The notes beneath the pieces were generated by a model. The model made no database searches and had not been told where the DNA came from. It saw only the letters and a list, made by a program, of their open reading frames with translations. DNA of 64,000 bases, from positions 1 to 64,000 of the forward strand of contig NCHQ01000025.1 in the NCBI GenBank assembly GCA_002281855.1, in the 5' to 3' direction. Positions within the stretch are counted from its first letter, which is position 1. Every line of letters begins with the position of its first letter. The translations under genes were made by a program, and so were the position numbers. This document shows, piece after piece, positions 35,412 to 44,939 of the stretch. The stretch is from Rhodospirillales bacterium 24-66-33 (GTDB lineage Bacteria > Pseudomonadota > Alphaproteobacteria > Reyranellales > Reyranellaceae).

Positions 35412-36779
35412 ATGTCCAGAACCGCCCTCTGGTTCCGCTCCCTGCTCCTGCCCGACGGCTGGGCCGACGGCGTGCGCGTCGTCATCGTGGACGGCCGGAT
35501 TGAAACCTTGATGAAGGACTCCCCCGCCGAAGCCGGGGACGAACGCCATGAGATTGGCCTGCCGGGCCTGCCCAACCTGCACAGCCACGCCTTCCAGCGT
35601 GGCATGGCGGGGCTCACGGAACGGCGCGGCCCCACCCAGGACAGTTTCTGGACGTGGCGCGAGGCGATGTATCGCTTCGTCGACCATATGGGCCCCGAGG
35701 AGGTCGAGGCGATCGCCGCCCAGGCCTTCCTGGAGATGCTCGAATGCGGGTTCACCCGCGTCGGCGAATTCCATTACGTGCACCACGATCCGGCCGGCGC
35801 GCCCTATGCCGACATCGCCGAGCTGGCGATGCGCATCGCCGCCGCCGCGGGTGAAACCGGCATCGCGTTGACGCTTCTTCCCGTGTTCTATCTCCACGCC
35901 GGGTTCGGCGGCCTGCCGGCCGCCCCTGGCCAGCGGCGCTTCGTGAACGACGTCGAGCGCTACGGGAAGCTGATCGAGGCGAGCCGCGAGGCCATCTCGT
36001 CGCTGCCGGACGCACTGGTGGGCATTGCCCCGCACAGTCTGCGCGCGGCGACGCCCGAGGAGATCGGGGAGATCCTGCCGCTCGCGGAAGGCGGCCCCGT
36101 CCACATCCATGTCGCCGAACAGGTGAAGGAGGTCGAGGATTGCCTCGCCTGGTCCGGCAAGCGCCCGGTCGAGATTCTCCTCGATCGCCTGCCGGTCGAC
36201 GAACGCTGGTGCCTCGTGCATGCGACGCACGTCACCGAAGCCGAAAGCGATGGCATCGCGGCGCGTGGCGCAGTCGTGGGCCTGTGTCCGATCACCGAGG
36301 CCAATCTCGGCGACGGGCTCTTTCCCGCGCAATCCTTCATAGAGCGCGGCGGCCGGTTCGGCATTGGCTCGGACTCCAACGTCCTGATCGACGCCGCCGA
36401 GGAGCTGCGTCTGCTGGAATATGGACAGCGGCTGTCGCTGCGCACGCGCAACGCACTGGCCCGACCCTCGACTCCGTCGGTCGGCCGCAGCCTGTTCGAC
36501 ACGGCCCTGGCCGGCGGCGCCCAGGCGCTCGGCGCGCCGTCCGCCCTTGCCGTGGGTCAATATGCCGACCTCGTGAGCCTGAAGGCCGACGACAATGCGC
36601 TCGCCCATCGCCACGGCGATCAGTGGCTCGATGCCTGGATCTTCGCCGGCGGTCGCCGGACCGTGGACTGTGTCTGGCGGGCCGGCACCAAGCTCGTCAG
36701 CAGCGGCCGGCACATTCATCGCGAGGCGATCGGCAGGCGCTATCGGCAGGCGCTGCACAAGGTGCTGCAGCCATCGTGA
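35412..36779 (+). CDS. hutF: Formimidoylglutamate deiminase
   Basis: A 455-residue amidohydrolase that converts N-formimino-L-glutamate to N-formyl-L-glutamate and ammonia. Family blocks are LPGLPNLHSHAFQRGMAG (metal His pair), FTRVGEFHYVHHD, PVHIHVAEQ, LVHATHV and FGIGSDSNVLIDA. Start at ATG 35412 (MSRTALWFRSLLLPDGWAD), which fits the family N terminus; ATG 35394 is possible but lies in the operator dyad. The stop overlaps the hutC GTG. Its product normally needs HutG, which is not in the window. Confidence 0.95.
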   Translation: MSRTALWFRSLLLPDGWADGVRVVIVDGRIETLMKDSPAEAGDERHEIGLPGLPNLHSHAFQRGMAGLTERRGPTQDSFWTWREAMYRFVDHMGPEEVEAIAAQAFLEMLECGFTRVGEFHYVHHDPAGAPYADIAELAMRIAAAAGETGIALTLLPVFYLHAGFGGLPAAPGQRRFVNDVERYGKLIEASREAISSLPDALVGIAPHSLRAATPEEIGEILPLAEGGPVHIHVAEQVKEVEDCLAWSGKRPVEILLDRLPVDERWCLVHATHVTEAESDGIAARGAVVGLCPITEANLGDGLFPAQSFIERGGRFGIGSDSNVLIDAAEELRLLEYGQRLSLRTRNALARPSTPSVGRSLFDTALAGGAQALGAPSALAVGQYADLVSLKADDNALAHRHGDQWLDAWIFAGGRRTVDCVWRAGTKLVSSGRHIHREAIGRRYRQALHKVLQPS

Positions 36780-37495
36780 CCGCCGCGCCCACGTCCCTTC
36801 ATCAGAAAATCCTCGACGACCTTCAGGGCAAGATCCTGTCGGGCAAGCTGGCGCCGGGTGCGCGCATCGCCACCGAGCACGAGCTGGCCGAGGCCTACGA
36901 CTGCTCGCGCATGACGGTAAGCAACGTCCTGGCCAAGCTCGCACGCGCCGGCCTGGTCGAGCGTCGCCGCAAGGCCGGCACCTTCGTCACGCGACCGCAG
37001 TCGCAGGCGGCGGTCCTCGAGATCCACGACATCAAGGCGGAGGTGGAGGCCCTCGGCCAGGCCTACCGCTTCGAACTGGTCTCCCGCGCCACCCGGCGAA
37101 GCACCGCGGCGGATCGGGAGCAGCTTGTGTCCAAGTCTGCCGGCCGGGTCGTCGAACTCGTGGTCCGCCATTTCGCCGGCGACAGGGTCTTCTGCCTGGA
37201 AGAGCGTCTGATCAATGCCGAGGCAGTGCCCGAGGCAGCCCATGAACGATTTCACGACATCGCGCCGGGGCGATGGCTGCTCGACAGCGTGCCCTGGACC
37301 GCGGCGGAGCATCGCATCGGCGCCAGCAGCGCCGGCAAGGAGAGGGCTGCACTCCTGTCGGTGCCCGCGACGACCGCCTGCCTGATCGTCGAACGCCGCA
37401 CCTGGCGGGCCTCCTTGCCGGTGACCCATGTCCGGCTCACCTATCCCGGCGATTCGCACCAGCTGGTCGCGCGCTTCACACCGGCCCAGACCTGA
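36776..37495 (+). CDS. hutC: HutC histidine-utilisation repressor
   Basis: A 239-residue GntR/HutC regulator starting at GTG 36776, which overlaps the hutF stop. The winged helix spans about 8-75 (KILSGKLAPGARIATEHELAE, YDCSRMTVSNVLAKLARAGLV). The UTRA domain has CLEERLINAEAVPEA, and its end (CLIVERRTWRASLPVTHVRLTYPGDSHQLVARF) closely fits HutC, which binds urocanate. It should repress hutF-hutC and hutIHU through the dyad at 35394-35405. Confidence 0.95.
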   Translation: MTAAPTSLHQKILDDLQGKILSGKLAPGARIATEHELAEAYDCSRMTVSNVLAKLARAGLVERRRKAGTFVTRPQSQAAVLEIHDIKAEVEALGQAYRFELVSRATRRSTAADREQLVSKSAGRVVELVVRHFAGDRVFCLEERLINAEAVPEAAHERFHDIAPGRWLLDSVPWTAAEHRIGASSAGKERAALLSVPATTACLIVERRTWRASLPVTHVRLTYPGDSHQLVARFTPAQT

Positions 37496-37574
37496 GCGCC
37501 CGCACGTTTCCACGTTCCTGAATGGCCCGTATCGTGCTCCGGCGCGGCTGAGACTTCTCCTGGGAGCGTGACAT

Positions 37575-39584
37575 ATGCCGAAAGATGGCTGGCAGGTCGG
37601 GATCGACATCGGTGGAACGTTCACCGATCTGGTGGCCCTGCTGCCTTCAACCGGCGACGTGCGCTCGATCAAGGTTCCGACCCAGCGCAACGATCCCGTC
37701 GCCAGCATCCGTGCCGCCCTCGCAGCGGCCGACCTGTCCGCCGAACGCGTGGACGATCTCGTCCATGGAACCACGCTCGTCACCAATGCGATCGTCGAGG
37801 ATCGCGTCGAGCCGGTCGCCCTGGTGGCGACCGCGGGTTTCGAGGATGTGCTCGATATCGGCCGCGCCGGGCGCCAGCATCTCTATCGGCTCGACCTGCT
37901 GCCGAGACGCGAGGCGCAGGTCCCGCCGGAGCGCCGCATCGGCCTGGCCGAGCGCGTCGAATTCACAGGTACTGCCGTGCTGACGCCCGACACCGCCGCG
38001 ATCGACGAGGCGGTGATGCAGGCAAAGGCGATGGGCGTCGAGAGCGTCGCGGTGTCGCTGCTCCACGCCTATGCCAATGCCGACCATGAGCGCGCGGTCG
38101 GCGCGGCCCTGGCCAAGGCGTTCCCTTTCGTCTCTCTCTCGCACGAGGTCAATCCGGAGACGCGCGAGTTCGAGCGCACGGCGACCACGGTCCTCAACGC
38201 CTCCGTCATGCCGATCGCGGCGCGCTACCTCGATCGCCTGCAGCGCGAAGTCAAAGGCGCCCGCCTGCACGTCATGCACTCGGCAGGCGGCATGGCCTCA
38301 CCCGAGGCCGCGGCCAAGCGGCCGCTCTCGATGGCGCTGTCCGGCCCGGCGGCCGGTATATCGGCGGCGGCCAGCGTCGCGGCATCGCTCGGCCTGGAGA
38401 AGGTGCTGACCTTCGACATGGGCGGCACGACGACCGATGTCTGCCTGATCCTGGGCGGCACGGCCGAGATTTCCACCGATTCGAAACTGGCCGGGCGGCC
38501 GGTGCGCCAACCGATGGTCGCGGTCGAATCGATCGGCGCTGGCGGCGGCTCGCTGGTGACGCTGGGGACCGGCGGCCTGTCGATCGGCCCGCAGAGCGCG
38601 GGCGCGGAGCCGGGTCCGGCGGCCTACGGACGGGGCGGCACTCAGCCGACCGTCACCGACGCCAACGCGGTCCTGGGCTATCTCGACCCGACGAAGCGCC
38701 TCGGGGGCGCGATCTCGCTCGACGTCGCCGCGGCCGAAGCGGCCCTCGCGCCGCTGGCCGCGCGTCTCGGTGTCAGCATCGTAGAGCTGGCGCTGGGCGT
38801 GCAGCGCGTCGCCAACGCCGCCATGGTGCGGGCGCTGGCGCGCGTCACCGTGGAGCGTGGTGTCGACGGACGCCAATGCACGCTGCTTGCCTTCGGCGGC
38901 GCCGGCCCGATGCATGCGGCGCGGCTCGCCCGGGAATTCGGCATCGCCGAGATCGTCGTTCCGCGCTTCTCCTCCGGCTTCTCCGCGCTCGGCTGCATCG
39001 TGGCCGACATGAGCTATACCCAGCAACAGGCCGTGCGGCTGCTTAGCGCCAAATGGGATGCCGCCCGCTTCGCCACCCTGCACGACGGGATGGTCTCCGC
39101 GCTGACGGCGCCGCTGCACAGCCATGGGCACGGGACAGACGAGATCACCGTCGAGCGCACCGCCCTCGTCCGCTACGTCGGCCAGAGCTATGCCGTCGAG
39201 GTCCCCTTCGCCCCACCGCTCGACCTCGAGCGCCTCGGCCACGACTTCCGCAAGCGCCACCACGAGATCTACGGCTACTCGACCGACGAGCATTGGGAGA
39301 TGCAGAGCCTGCGCATGCGCGCCCTGGTCGCGCGACGCACGACGTTCGGACCGCTGGGCAACTCCGGCGAACGCGCGGTGCCGACCTCGATCGCTCCCTG
39401 CTGGTTCGAGCCCGCCGCGCCGCATCCCACGCCGCGCTACGATCGCGACCGGCTGCCGACCGGCATCCGAATCTCCGGTCCGGCGATCGTCGAGGATGCC
39501 TGGTCGACCATCGTGGTGCCGCCCGGTTACACGCTGAGCGCGGATGCGATGGGTCATCTCTGGATTCGCGAGGATGCACGATGA
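37575..39584 (+). CDS. hyuA: Hydantoinase/oxoprolinase subunit A
   Basis: A 669-residue ATP-dependent hydantoinase/5-oxoprolinase A subunit of the ASKHA fold. The phosphate-binding loop is GIDIGGTFTDLVAL, HGTTLVTNAI follows, and the second ATP motif is LTFDMGGTTTDVCLI; ESIGAGGGSLV and FGGAGPMHAARLA are also typical. It opens cyclic amide rings (hydantoins, 5-oxoproline) at the cost of ATP, together with subunit B. It lies 79 bp after hutC on the same strand and its stop overlaps the start of hyuB. Confidence 0.94.
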   Translation: MPKDGWQVGIDIGGTFTDLVALLPSTGDVRSIKVPTQRNDPVASIRAALAAADLSAERVDDLVHGTTLVTNAIVEDRVEPVALVATAGFEDVLDIGRAGRQHLYRLDLLPRREAQVPPERRIGLAERVEFTGTAVLTPDTAAIDEAVMQAKAMGVESVAVSLLHAYANADHERAVGAALAKAFPFVSLSHEVNPETREFERTATTVLNASVMPIAARYLDRLQREVKGARLHVMHSAGGMASPEAAAKRPLSMALSGPAAGISAAASVAASLGLEKVLTFDMGGTTTDVCLILGGTAEISTDSKLAGRPVRQPMVAVESIGAGGGSLVTLGTGGLSIGPQSAGAEPGPAAYGRGGTQPTVTDANAVLGYLDPTKRLGGAISLDVAAAEAALAPLAARLGVSIVELALGVQRVANAAMVRALARVTVERGVDGRQCTLLAFGGAGPMHAARLAREFGIAEIVVPRFSSGFSALGCIVADMSYTQQQAVRLLSAKWDAARFATLHDGMVSALTAPLHSHGHGTDEITVERTALVRYVGQSYAVEVPFAPPLDLERLGHDFRKRHHEIYGYSTDEHWEMQSLRMRALVARRTTFGPLGNSGERAVPTSIAPCWFEPAAPHPTPRYDRDRLPTGIRISGPAIVEDAWSTIVVPPGYTLSADAMGHLWIREDAR

Positions 39585-41170
39585 GGAACACTGTCGATCC
39601 CTTCACCGTCGAGGTGATCCGGCACGCGCTGACGGCCGCGGCCGAGGAGATGTCGTTCGTCGTCATGCGCTCGGCCCGCTCGCCCCTGCTGCGCGAGGCC
39701 GGTGACCTGTCGTCGGCCCTCACCGATCACAAGGGCGACCTGATCGCCCAGGGCCGGGACATCCCGATCCATCTCGGCGTCATGAGCTTCACGGTGAAGA
39801 AGTTCCTGGAGCGCGTGCCGGCCGAGCGGCTGAAGCCGGGCGATGTCTGGTTCCTCAATCTGCCCGAGGTCGGCGGCAACCATCTGCCCGACGTGAAGGC
39901 GATCCGGCCGATCTTCCTCGAAGGCCGCCTGTTCGCCTTCGCCGTCAGCCTAGCCCACTGGGGCGATATCGGCGGCGCCTGGGCCGGCAGCTATTTCGCC
40001 GCCGCGACGGAGACGTGGCAGGAGGGCGTGCGCATCCCGCCGCTGCGCCTCTTCACCGCCGACGGCATCGACGAGGAGAAGCGCGACTTCCTGCTGGCCA
40101 ACCTGCGCGGCCCCGCCGAACGCGAGGGCGACCTGATGGCCCAGATGGCCTCGACCCGCGCCGCCGAAGGCCGGTTGCTGCGGCTGGGCGAGGAGCATGG
40201 CGCCGCCACCCTGCGCGCCGCCCTGGACCGGCTCGACGACCTGTCCGAGGCACAGATGCGCGAAGCCATCGCCGGCCTGCCCGACGGCATCTACGAAGGC
40301 GAGGATTTCCTCGACGACGACGGACCGGGCGGCCAGCCCGCCGCGATTCGCGTGCGCGTGGAGATTTCCGGCGACACCGCGAGATTCGATTTCTCGGGCA
40401 CTGACGATGCCGTCGCCGGTCCGCTCAATACGACGCCGTTCGTGGCGATGGCAGCGGTCTACTACGCCATCAAGGCGGTCGCCGGCCCGGAGATCCAGCC
40501 CAATGGCGGCTGCTATCGCCCGCTGGAAATCCTCACACGGCCAGGCTCGATCCTGGAACCAGGTATCGACAAGCCGGTGGTCGGCGGCAACCACGAGACC
40601 TCCCAACGTGCGGTCGACGCGATCATGCGCGCCTTCGAGAAGGCGGTGCCCGAGCGCCTCACGGCGGGCGGCTCGACCACGGCCGGGCTGTTGATCTTCG
40701 GCGGCACGCGGCGCGACGGCGCCATCGGCACCTTCTACGAAACCCATGGCGGCGGCGAGGGCGCGCGCACGGATCGCGATGGCGCGCCCGTGGTGCGCGT
40801 CCACCTCACCAACACCATGAACACGCCCGCCGAGATCGTGGAGGCGGAGTACATGATCCGGGTCGATGAGCAGCGGCTGCGACGCGGCTCCGGCGGCGCG
40901 GGCAAGCATCGCGGCGGCGATGGCATGCGCCGCGCCTATACCGTCATGGCCGACGGTCTCTCGCTCACCACCATGTTCGAGCGGAGGGTGATCGCCCCCT
41001 ATGGGCTGCAAGGCGGCGCCGACGGCGCGCCGTTCCGGGTGACCCTGCATCGCACCGCCGGCGGCAGCCGCGAACTGTCGGGCAAGGAGAACCTGGCGTT
41101 GGCCAAGGGCGACCGCATCGTCATGGAAACATCCGGCGGCGGCGGCTATGGCGCGCCCGCACAGGAGTGA
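39581..41170 (+). CDS. hyuB: Hydantoinase/oxoprolinase subunit B
   Basis: A 529-residue B subunit that partners the preceding A subunit. Start at ATG 39581, overlapping the hyuA stop (ATGA); the open frame upstream lies inside hyuA. Markers are DPFTVEVIRHALTAAAEEM, VMRSARSPLLREAGDLS, NLPEVGGNHLPDVKAI, VVGGNHETSQRAVDAI and GSGGAGKHRGGDGMRR. Length is in the usual range. The pair could act on a hydantoin or a cyclic imide linked to the nearby hut or rut pathways. Confidence 0.94.
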   Translation: MRNTVDPFTVEVIRHALTAAAEEMSFVVMRSARSPLLREAGDLSSALTDHKGDLIAQGRDIPIHLGVMSFTVKKFLERVPAERLKPGDVWFLNLPEVGGNHLPDVKAIRPIFLEGRLFAFAVSLAHWGDIGGAWAGSYFAAATETWQEGVRIPPLRLFTADGIDEEKRDFLLANLRGPAEREGDLMAQMASTRAAEGRLLRLGEEHGAATLRAALDRLDDLSEAQMREAIAGLPDGIYEGEDFLDDDGPGGQPAAIRVRVEISGDTARFDFSGTDDAVAGPLNTTPFVAMAAVYYAIKAVAGPEIQPNGGCYRPLEILTRPGSILEPGIDKPVVGGNHETSQRAVDAIMRAFEKAVPERLTAGGSTTAGLLIFGGTRRDGAIGTFYETHGGGEGARTDRDGAPVVRVHLTNTMNTPAEIVEAEYMIRVDEQRLRRGSGGAGKHRGGDGMRRAYTVMADGLSLTTMFERRVIAPYGLQGGADGAPFRVTLHRTAGGSRELSGKENLALAKGDRIVMETSGGGGYGAPAQE

Positions 41171-41174
41171 ACCG

Positions 41175-41621
41175 ATGACTTCAGCGAAGGAAGCCCTGCT
41201 GCTGCGCCGCGCCGGCGACTGCCGCGTGTCGCGCATCTCACCCGGCGACACCAACAAGTTCGTGATGCTGGTCGATCCACTCTCCGACCGCACGCCCTTC
41301 GTGTCGGCCGTCGAGATCTTCGAGGTCGGCGGCAAGACACCGCCGCACTTCCATGCCACCGCGCATGAGATGTTCTACGTGCTGAGCGGCAGCGGGCGTT
41401 GCCGCTGCGAAGACGGCAGCCTCCACGAGATCACCCAGGGCGATGCGCTGGTGCTGCCGCCCGGCCTCGAACACGTGATCGAGAACACCGGCACCGAGCG
41501 ACTCTATTGCCTCACCGTGATGGTGCCCAACGAAGGCTTCGCCGAGATGATCCGCAACGGCCAGCCGATGACGCTCGATCAGGCCGACCGCGCCGTCGTA
41601 ATCGGCGCCTCGGGCTCTTAG
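41175..41621 (+). CDS. Cupin-domain protein
   Basis: A 148-residue single-cupin protein. Start at ATG 41175, with AGGAG eight bases upstream. The metal-binding first motif is PPHFHATAHEMFYVLSGSG and the second is DALVLPPGLEHVIENTG, giving His and Glu ligands. Small cupins act as dioxygenases, isomerases or sensors. It follows hyuB directly and may serve the same catabolic unit. A large inverted repeat comes after it. Confidence 0.88.
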   Translation: MTSAKEALLLRRAGDCRVSRISPGDTNKFVMLVDPLSDRTPFVSAVEIFEVGGKTPPHFHATAHEMFYVLSGSGRCRCEDGSLHEITQGDALVLPPGLEHVIENTGTERLYCLTVMVPNEGFAEMIRNGQPMTLDQADRAVVIGASGS

Positions 41622-41673
41622 AGCGGGATGGATTCAGGTCGAGGCAGGCGAACATCCCGAGTTCAAGACAAGC

Positions 41674-41802
41674 CCCGTCGTCTCGACCGGAGCCTCGCGC
41701 AGCGAGGCGGAGCGGAGAGACCTTCTCTCCACGACTTGCCGGCTTTTGGACGTGAGAAGGTCTCTCCGCTCCGCGCTGCGCGCTCCGGTCGAGACGACGG
41801 GA
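41674..41802. repeat. Large inverted repeat between convergent genes
   Basis: The left arm (41674-41727) and right arm (41754-41802) share CCCGTCGTCTCGACCGGAGC and CGGAGCGGAGAGACCTTCTC, with a short insertion in the left arm. The loop is about 26 bp. It sits between the convergent cupin and flavin monooxygenase genes. It may be a strong bidirectional terminator or a mobile palindromic element. Confidence 0.8.
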
Positions 41803-41836
41803 GTTTTTAGGTCGCTCCAAGTCATCCCGCCCTAGA

Positions 41837-43264
41837 CTACGCCCTCGTCAGCCGGCTCCGGTCCAGTTCGACCTGCTTGACGTCGTAGGCCAGCAGCGAC
41901 TGCCAGTGTCGCTGCAGGTCGCCGGCGAACAGGCCGCGCGTCACGCCCGCCGCCACCTTCGGCACGGCCGCGGTCATGGCGTTGATGCTGCTGCCCGACG
42001 GGCCGAAGCTAAGGGTCGCGCCGATGCCGAAGACATGGATGTCGGTCAGCCACGGCGCCTCGCCCGGCACGCGCTCGAGCAGGCAATAATCGGGACCGAG
42101 ATAGGGATAGGCCGCGAGCAGCGGATCCTCTTCGCCGGGCGGCGGCGTGTAGCGATCCCGCCACAGCGCGATCTTGTCGGCGAACGAGGCGAGCTCCGGC
42201 CGCTGCGCCACGTCCTGGCGGATGCCGGTGCCGCAGATCGCATAGTCGGCATGGAACGGCCCGCGGGGCGTGTCGATGCGGATGCGGTCGCCTTCCATGC
42301 GGGCATCGGTCCAGGGCCGATCGACCTGCATCGTGAAGTCCGGAAAGGCGATGACCCGCTTGTAGGTGTCGGTCGGAAAGCCTTCGCGGGCGCCCAGGAT
42401 GTTGCCCATGATCCGCCAGCGCCATTCGTCCGGCATCTCGCCGATATGCTTCAGGAAGCCCGCGAAGGTCAGCCAGCGATAGCGCTGCACCACCGACGGC
42501 TCGGCGCGGCGGCAGAAAAGATGCACCGTGGCGCCGTGCTCCAGCGCCACGGCAGCATTGTCCATGGCCGAGGCCCCGGCGCCCAATACCGCGACGGTGC
42601 GGCCGCGCAGGCGCTCAAAGTCGATCATTTCGCAGGAGTGGGCGCGGCGATCCTTCGGAAGCGCGCGCACGAAATCGGGCATCCACCATTCGCCCGTGCC
42701 GTCCTGGCCGGTCGCCAGCACCAGCTTGCGGGCAGCCAGGACCTCGCCCGTCGACAGGGTCACCAGCAGGCAGCTTCCGCCATCGTCGAGCCGGCCGGGC
42801 GCAATCGCCGTCGCGGCCACGTCGTTGCGCACGGGAATGTCGAGCACGCGACGATACCATTGCAGGTAATCATGCCAGGCCTTGCTCGGAATGAGGTGCA
42901 GGCCGGCAAAGCTGCCCGGACCCTTGAGCGCATCGAACCAGGCCTCGAAGGTGAGGCTGGGCATGCCGAGGTCGGGACCGGTCTGGTCCTTGGGGCTGCG
43001 CAAGGTCGGCATGCGCGCGAAGGTGACCCACGGCCCTTCCCGGCCGGCCGGCGCGCGATCGATCAGCAGGATGTTGCGCACGCGGTCGCGCATCAGCGCA
43101 AAGCCGATGCAGAGGCCCGACTGTCCCGCGCCGACGATCAGAACGTCGAGCGCCGGCTTGCCCTCATACAGGCGCGGCACCATCCAGTCCGTGCGCGGAT
43201 GCGCCGTCATCTCGAGGTCCCGTTTCACGCGGGCTTCGAGGGAAGAGAGATCGCCTGCGGTCAT
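41837..43264 (-). CDS. Flavin-containing monooxygenase-like protein
   Basis: A 475-residue FAD/NAD(P)-binding oxidase. Two Rossmann motifs are visible: VLIVGAGQSGLCIGFAL (about 41-57) for FAD and VAVLGAGASAMDNAAVALE for NADPH. PSKAWHDYLQWYRR and ATGQDGTGEWWMPDF are of the FMO/YUC/SidA type. It starts 4 bp after the dppD/F-like ATPase stop, so it is the last gene of the peptide-type ABC operon. It may oxidise the imported compound, for example at an amine or sulfur. Confidence 0.88.
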   Translation of the reverse strand: MTAGDLSSLEARVKRDLEMTAHPRTDWMVPRLYEGKPALDVLIVGAGQSGLCIGFALMRDRVRNILLIDRAPAGREGPWVTFARMPTLRSPKDQTGPDLGMPSLTFEAWFDALKGPGSFAGLHLIPSKAWHDYLQWYRRVLDIPVRNDVAATAIAPGRLDDGGSCLLVTLSTGEVLAARKLVLATGQDGTGEWWMPDFVRALPKDRRAHSCEMIDFERLRGRTVAVLGAGASAMDNAAVALEHGATVHLFCRRAEPSVVQRYRWLTFAGFLKHIGEMPDEWRWRIMGNILGAREGFPTDTYKRVIAFPDFTMQVDRPWTDARMEGDRIRIDTPRGPFHADYAICGTGIRQDVAQRPELASFADKIALWRDRYTPPPGEEDPLLAAYPYLGPDYCLLERVPGEAPWLTDIHVFGIGATLSFGPSGSSINAMTAAVPKVAAGVTRGLFAGDLQRHWQSLLAYDVKQVELDRSRLTRA

Positions 43265-43268
43265 GACC

Positions 43269-44939
43269 TCACGCCGTCTTCAATAGCTCTGTACGCTGCG
43301 GATCGAAATACGGCACGGCCTCGAGCAACGTGCGCGTATAGTCCGCCTGGGGCCGCTGGAAGACCTGCTGGCTGCGTCCCGCCTCCACGACCCGTCCGGC
43401 CTGCAGCACGACGAGATCGTCGCACAGCATGCGCACGACGTTGAGGTCATGGCTGACGAACAGCAGGCCGATCCCGTCCTCGCGGCGCAGGCGGTCGAGC
43501 AGCTGCAGGATCACCGCCTGGACCGACACGTCGAGCGCCGCCGTCGGCTCGTCCAGCACCAGCAGACGGGGGCGCGGCGCGACGGCGCGCGCGATGCCGA
43601 CCCGCGCCTTCTGGCCTCCGGAAAGCTGGTGCGGGAAGCGCTGCAACAGATCCATCGGCAGACCGGCGCGCGCGGCCGCCTCACGGACGCGCGTCTGCAG
43701 CGCCGCCCCGTCGCGCAGGCCTTCGAGCCGGCGCAGCGGATAGGCGATGCTGTCGAACGCCGTATGCCGCGGGTTGAGGCTGTCGTTGGGATCCTGGAAC
43801 ACGATCTGGATGTCCCGGCGGCGCGGCGACTGATGGAATTCGCGCGCCGGTACGCGGGCGATCGATTCGCCGTCGAACACGATGTCGCCGTCGTCCGGAT
43901 CGATCAGCCGGCAGATCAGGCGCGAGAGTGTGCTCTTGCCCGACCCCGATTCGCCGACCAGCCCCAGCGCGCCGCCCTGCGGGATCTTGAACGAGACATC
44001 GTCCACCGCGCGGGTCGGCCCGCCGAACGACTTCACCACATTCACGAGTTCGAGGAGCGGCGGCGTGCCCGGCCCGTGCTCGCGCGGCACCGTGACGACC
44101 GGCGCCGCGTCACGCGCCAGACCTGGTGGCGCCAGGTCGGCCAGGGTCGACCGCCGCGTCGGCGACGCCGCCACCAGCCGCCTGGTGTAGGGATGGGCGG
44201 GCGCCTCGAACAGCGCCACAGTCTCGCCCTGCTCGACCACGCGACCCGACTCCATCACCGCGATGCGATCGCACCAGCGCGCGGCCAGCCCGAGATCGTG
44301 GGTGATCAGGATCATGGCCATGCCGCGCTCCGCCTTGATGCGGGCCAGCAGCTCCATCACCGTCTGCTGCGTCGTGACATCGAGGCCCGTCGTCGGCTCG
44401 TCGGCGATCAGCAGGACGGGCTCGCACGCAATGGCCATGGCGATCATGACCCTCTGGCACATGCCACCCGACAGTTCGTGCGGATAGGCGCCGAGCCTTG
44501 CCTCGGGATCGCGGATCAGCACGGCGCGCAGCAGGTCGAGCGCCTGCGCCCGCGCATTGGCGCGCGACAGCCGGCCGTGCGCCGCCAGCACGTCGACGAT
44601 CTGTTGCTCCACAGTGCGGATCGGATTCAGCGCCGCGCGCGGGTTCTGGAAGATCATCGACAGGGCCGAGCCGCGCAGCCGCCGCAGATCGGCGTGCCCG
44701 GCATGGGTGATGTCGCGGCCCTCGAAGAGCACGCGTCCGCCCGTGATCTTGCCCGCCCGGTCGAGCAGCCGCATGACGGCAAGCGAGGTCACGGACTTGC
44801 CCGAGCCGCTCTCGCCCACGACGCCCAGCGTCTCGCCCGCCGCCAGCGCGATATCGATCCCGTGCAGCGCGGTGACGGTGCCGTGGCGGGTCGAGAAGGC
44901 AACCTGCAGGTTCTCGACCTGCAGCAGCTGCGCGGTCAT
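43269..44939 (-). CDS. Fused peptide-type ABC transporter ATPase (DppD-DppF)
   Basis: A 556-residue fusion of two ATPase domains. Each half has a Walker A (VGESGSGKS twice), a signature (LSGGMCQR and LSGGQKAR) and a Walker B (LLIADEPTTGLD and LLVLDEPTAALD). C-terminal HPYTRRL and DYTRTLLEA are oligopeptide-transporter motifs. It energises the DppBC-like permeases. The start ATG 44939 overlaps the dppC-like stop by four bases. Confidence 0.95.
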   Translation of the reverse strand: MTAQLLQVENLQVAFSTRHGTVTALHGIDIALAAGETLGVVGESGSGKSVTSLAVMRLLDRAGKITGGRVLFEGRDITHAGHADLRRLRGSALSMIFQNPRAALNPIRTVEQQIVDVLAAHGRLSRANARAQALDLLRAVLIRDPEARLGAYPHELSGGMCQRVMIAMAIACEPVLLIADEPTTGLDVTTQQTVMELLARIKAERGMAMILITHDLGLAARWCDRIAVMESGRVVEQGETVALFEAPAHPYTRRLVAASPTRRSTLADLAPPGLARDAAPVVTVPREHGPGTPPLLELVNVVKSFGGPTRAVDDVSFKIPQGGALGLVGESGSGKSTLSRLICRLIDPDDGDIVFDGESIARVPAREFHQSPRRRDIQIVFQDPNDSLNPRHTAFDSIAYPLRRLEGLRDGAALQTRVREAAARAGLPMDLLQRFPHQLSGGQKARVGIARAVAPRPRLLVLDEPTAALDVSVQAVILQLLDRLRREDGIGLLFVSHDLNVVRMLCDDLVVLQAGRVVEAGRSQQVFQRPQADYTRTLLEAVPYFDPQRTELLKTA

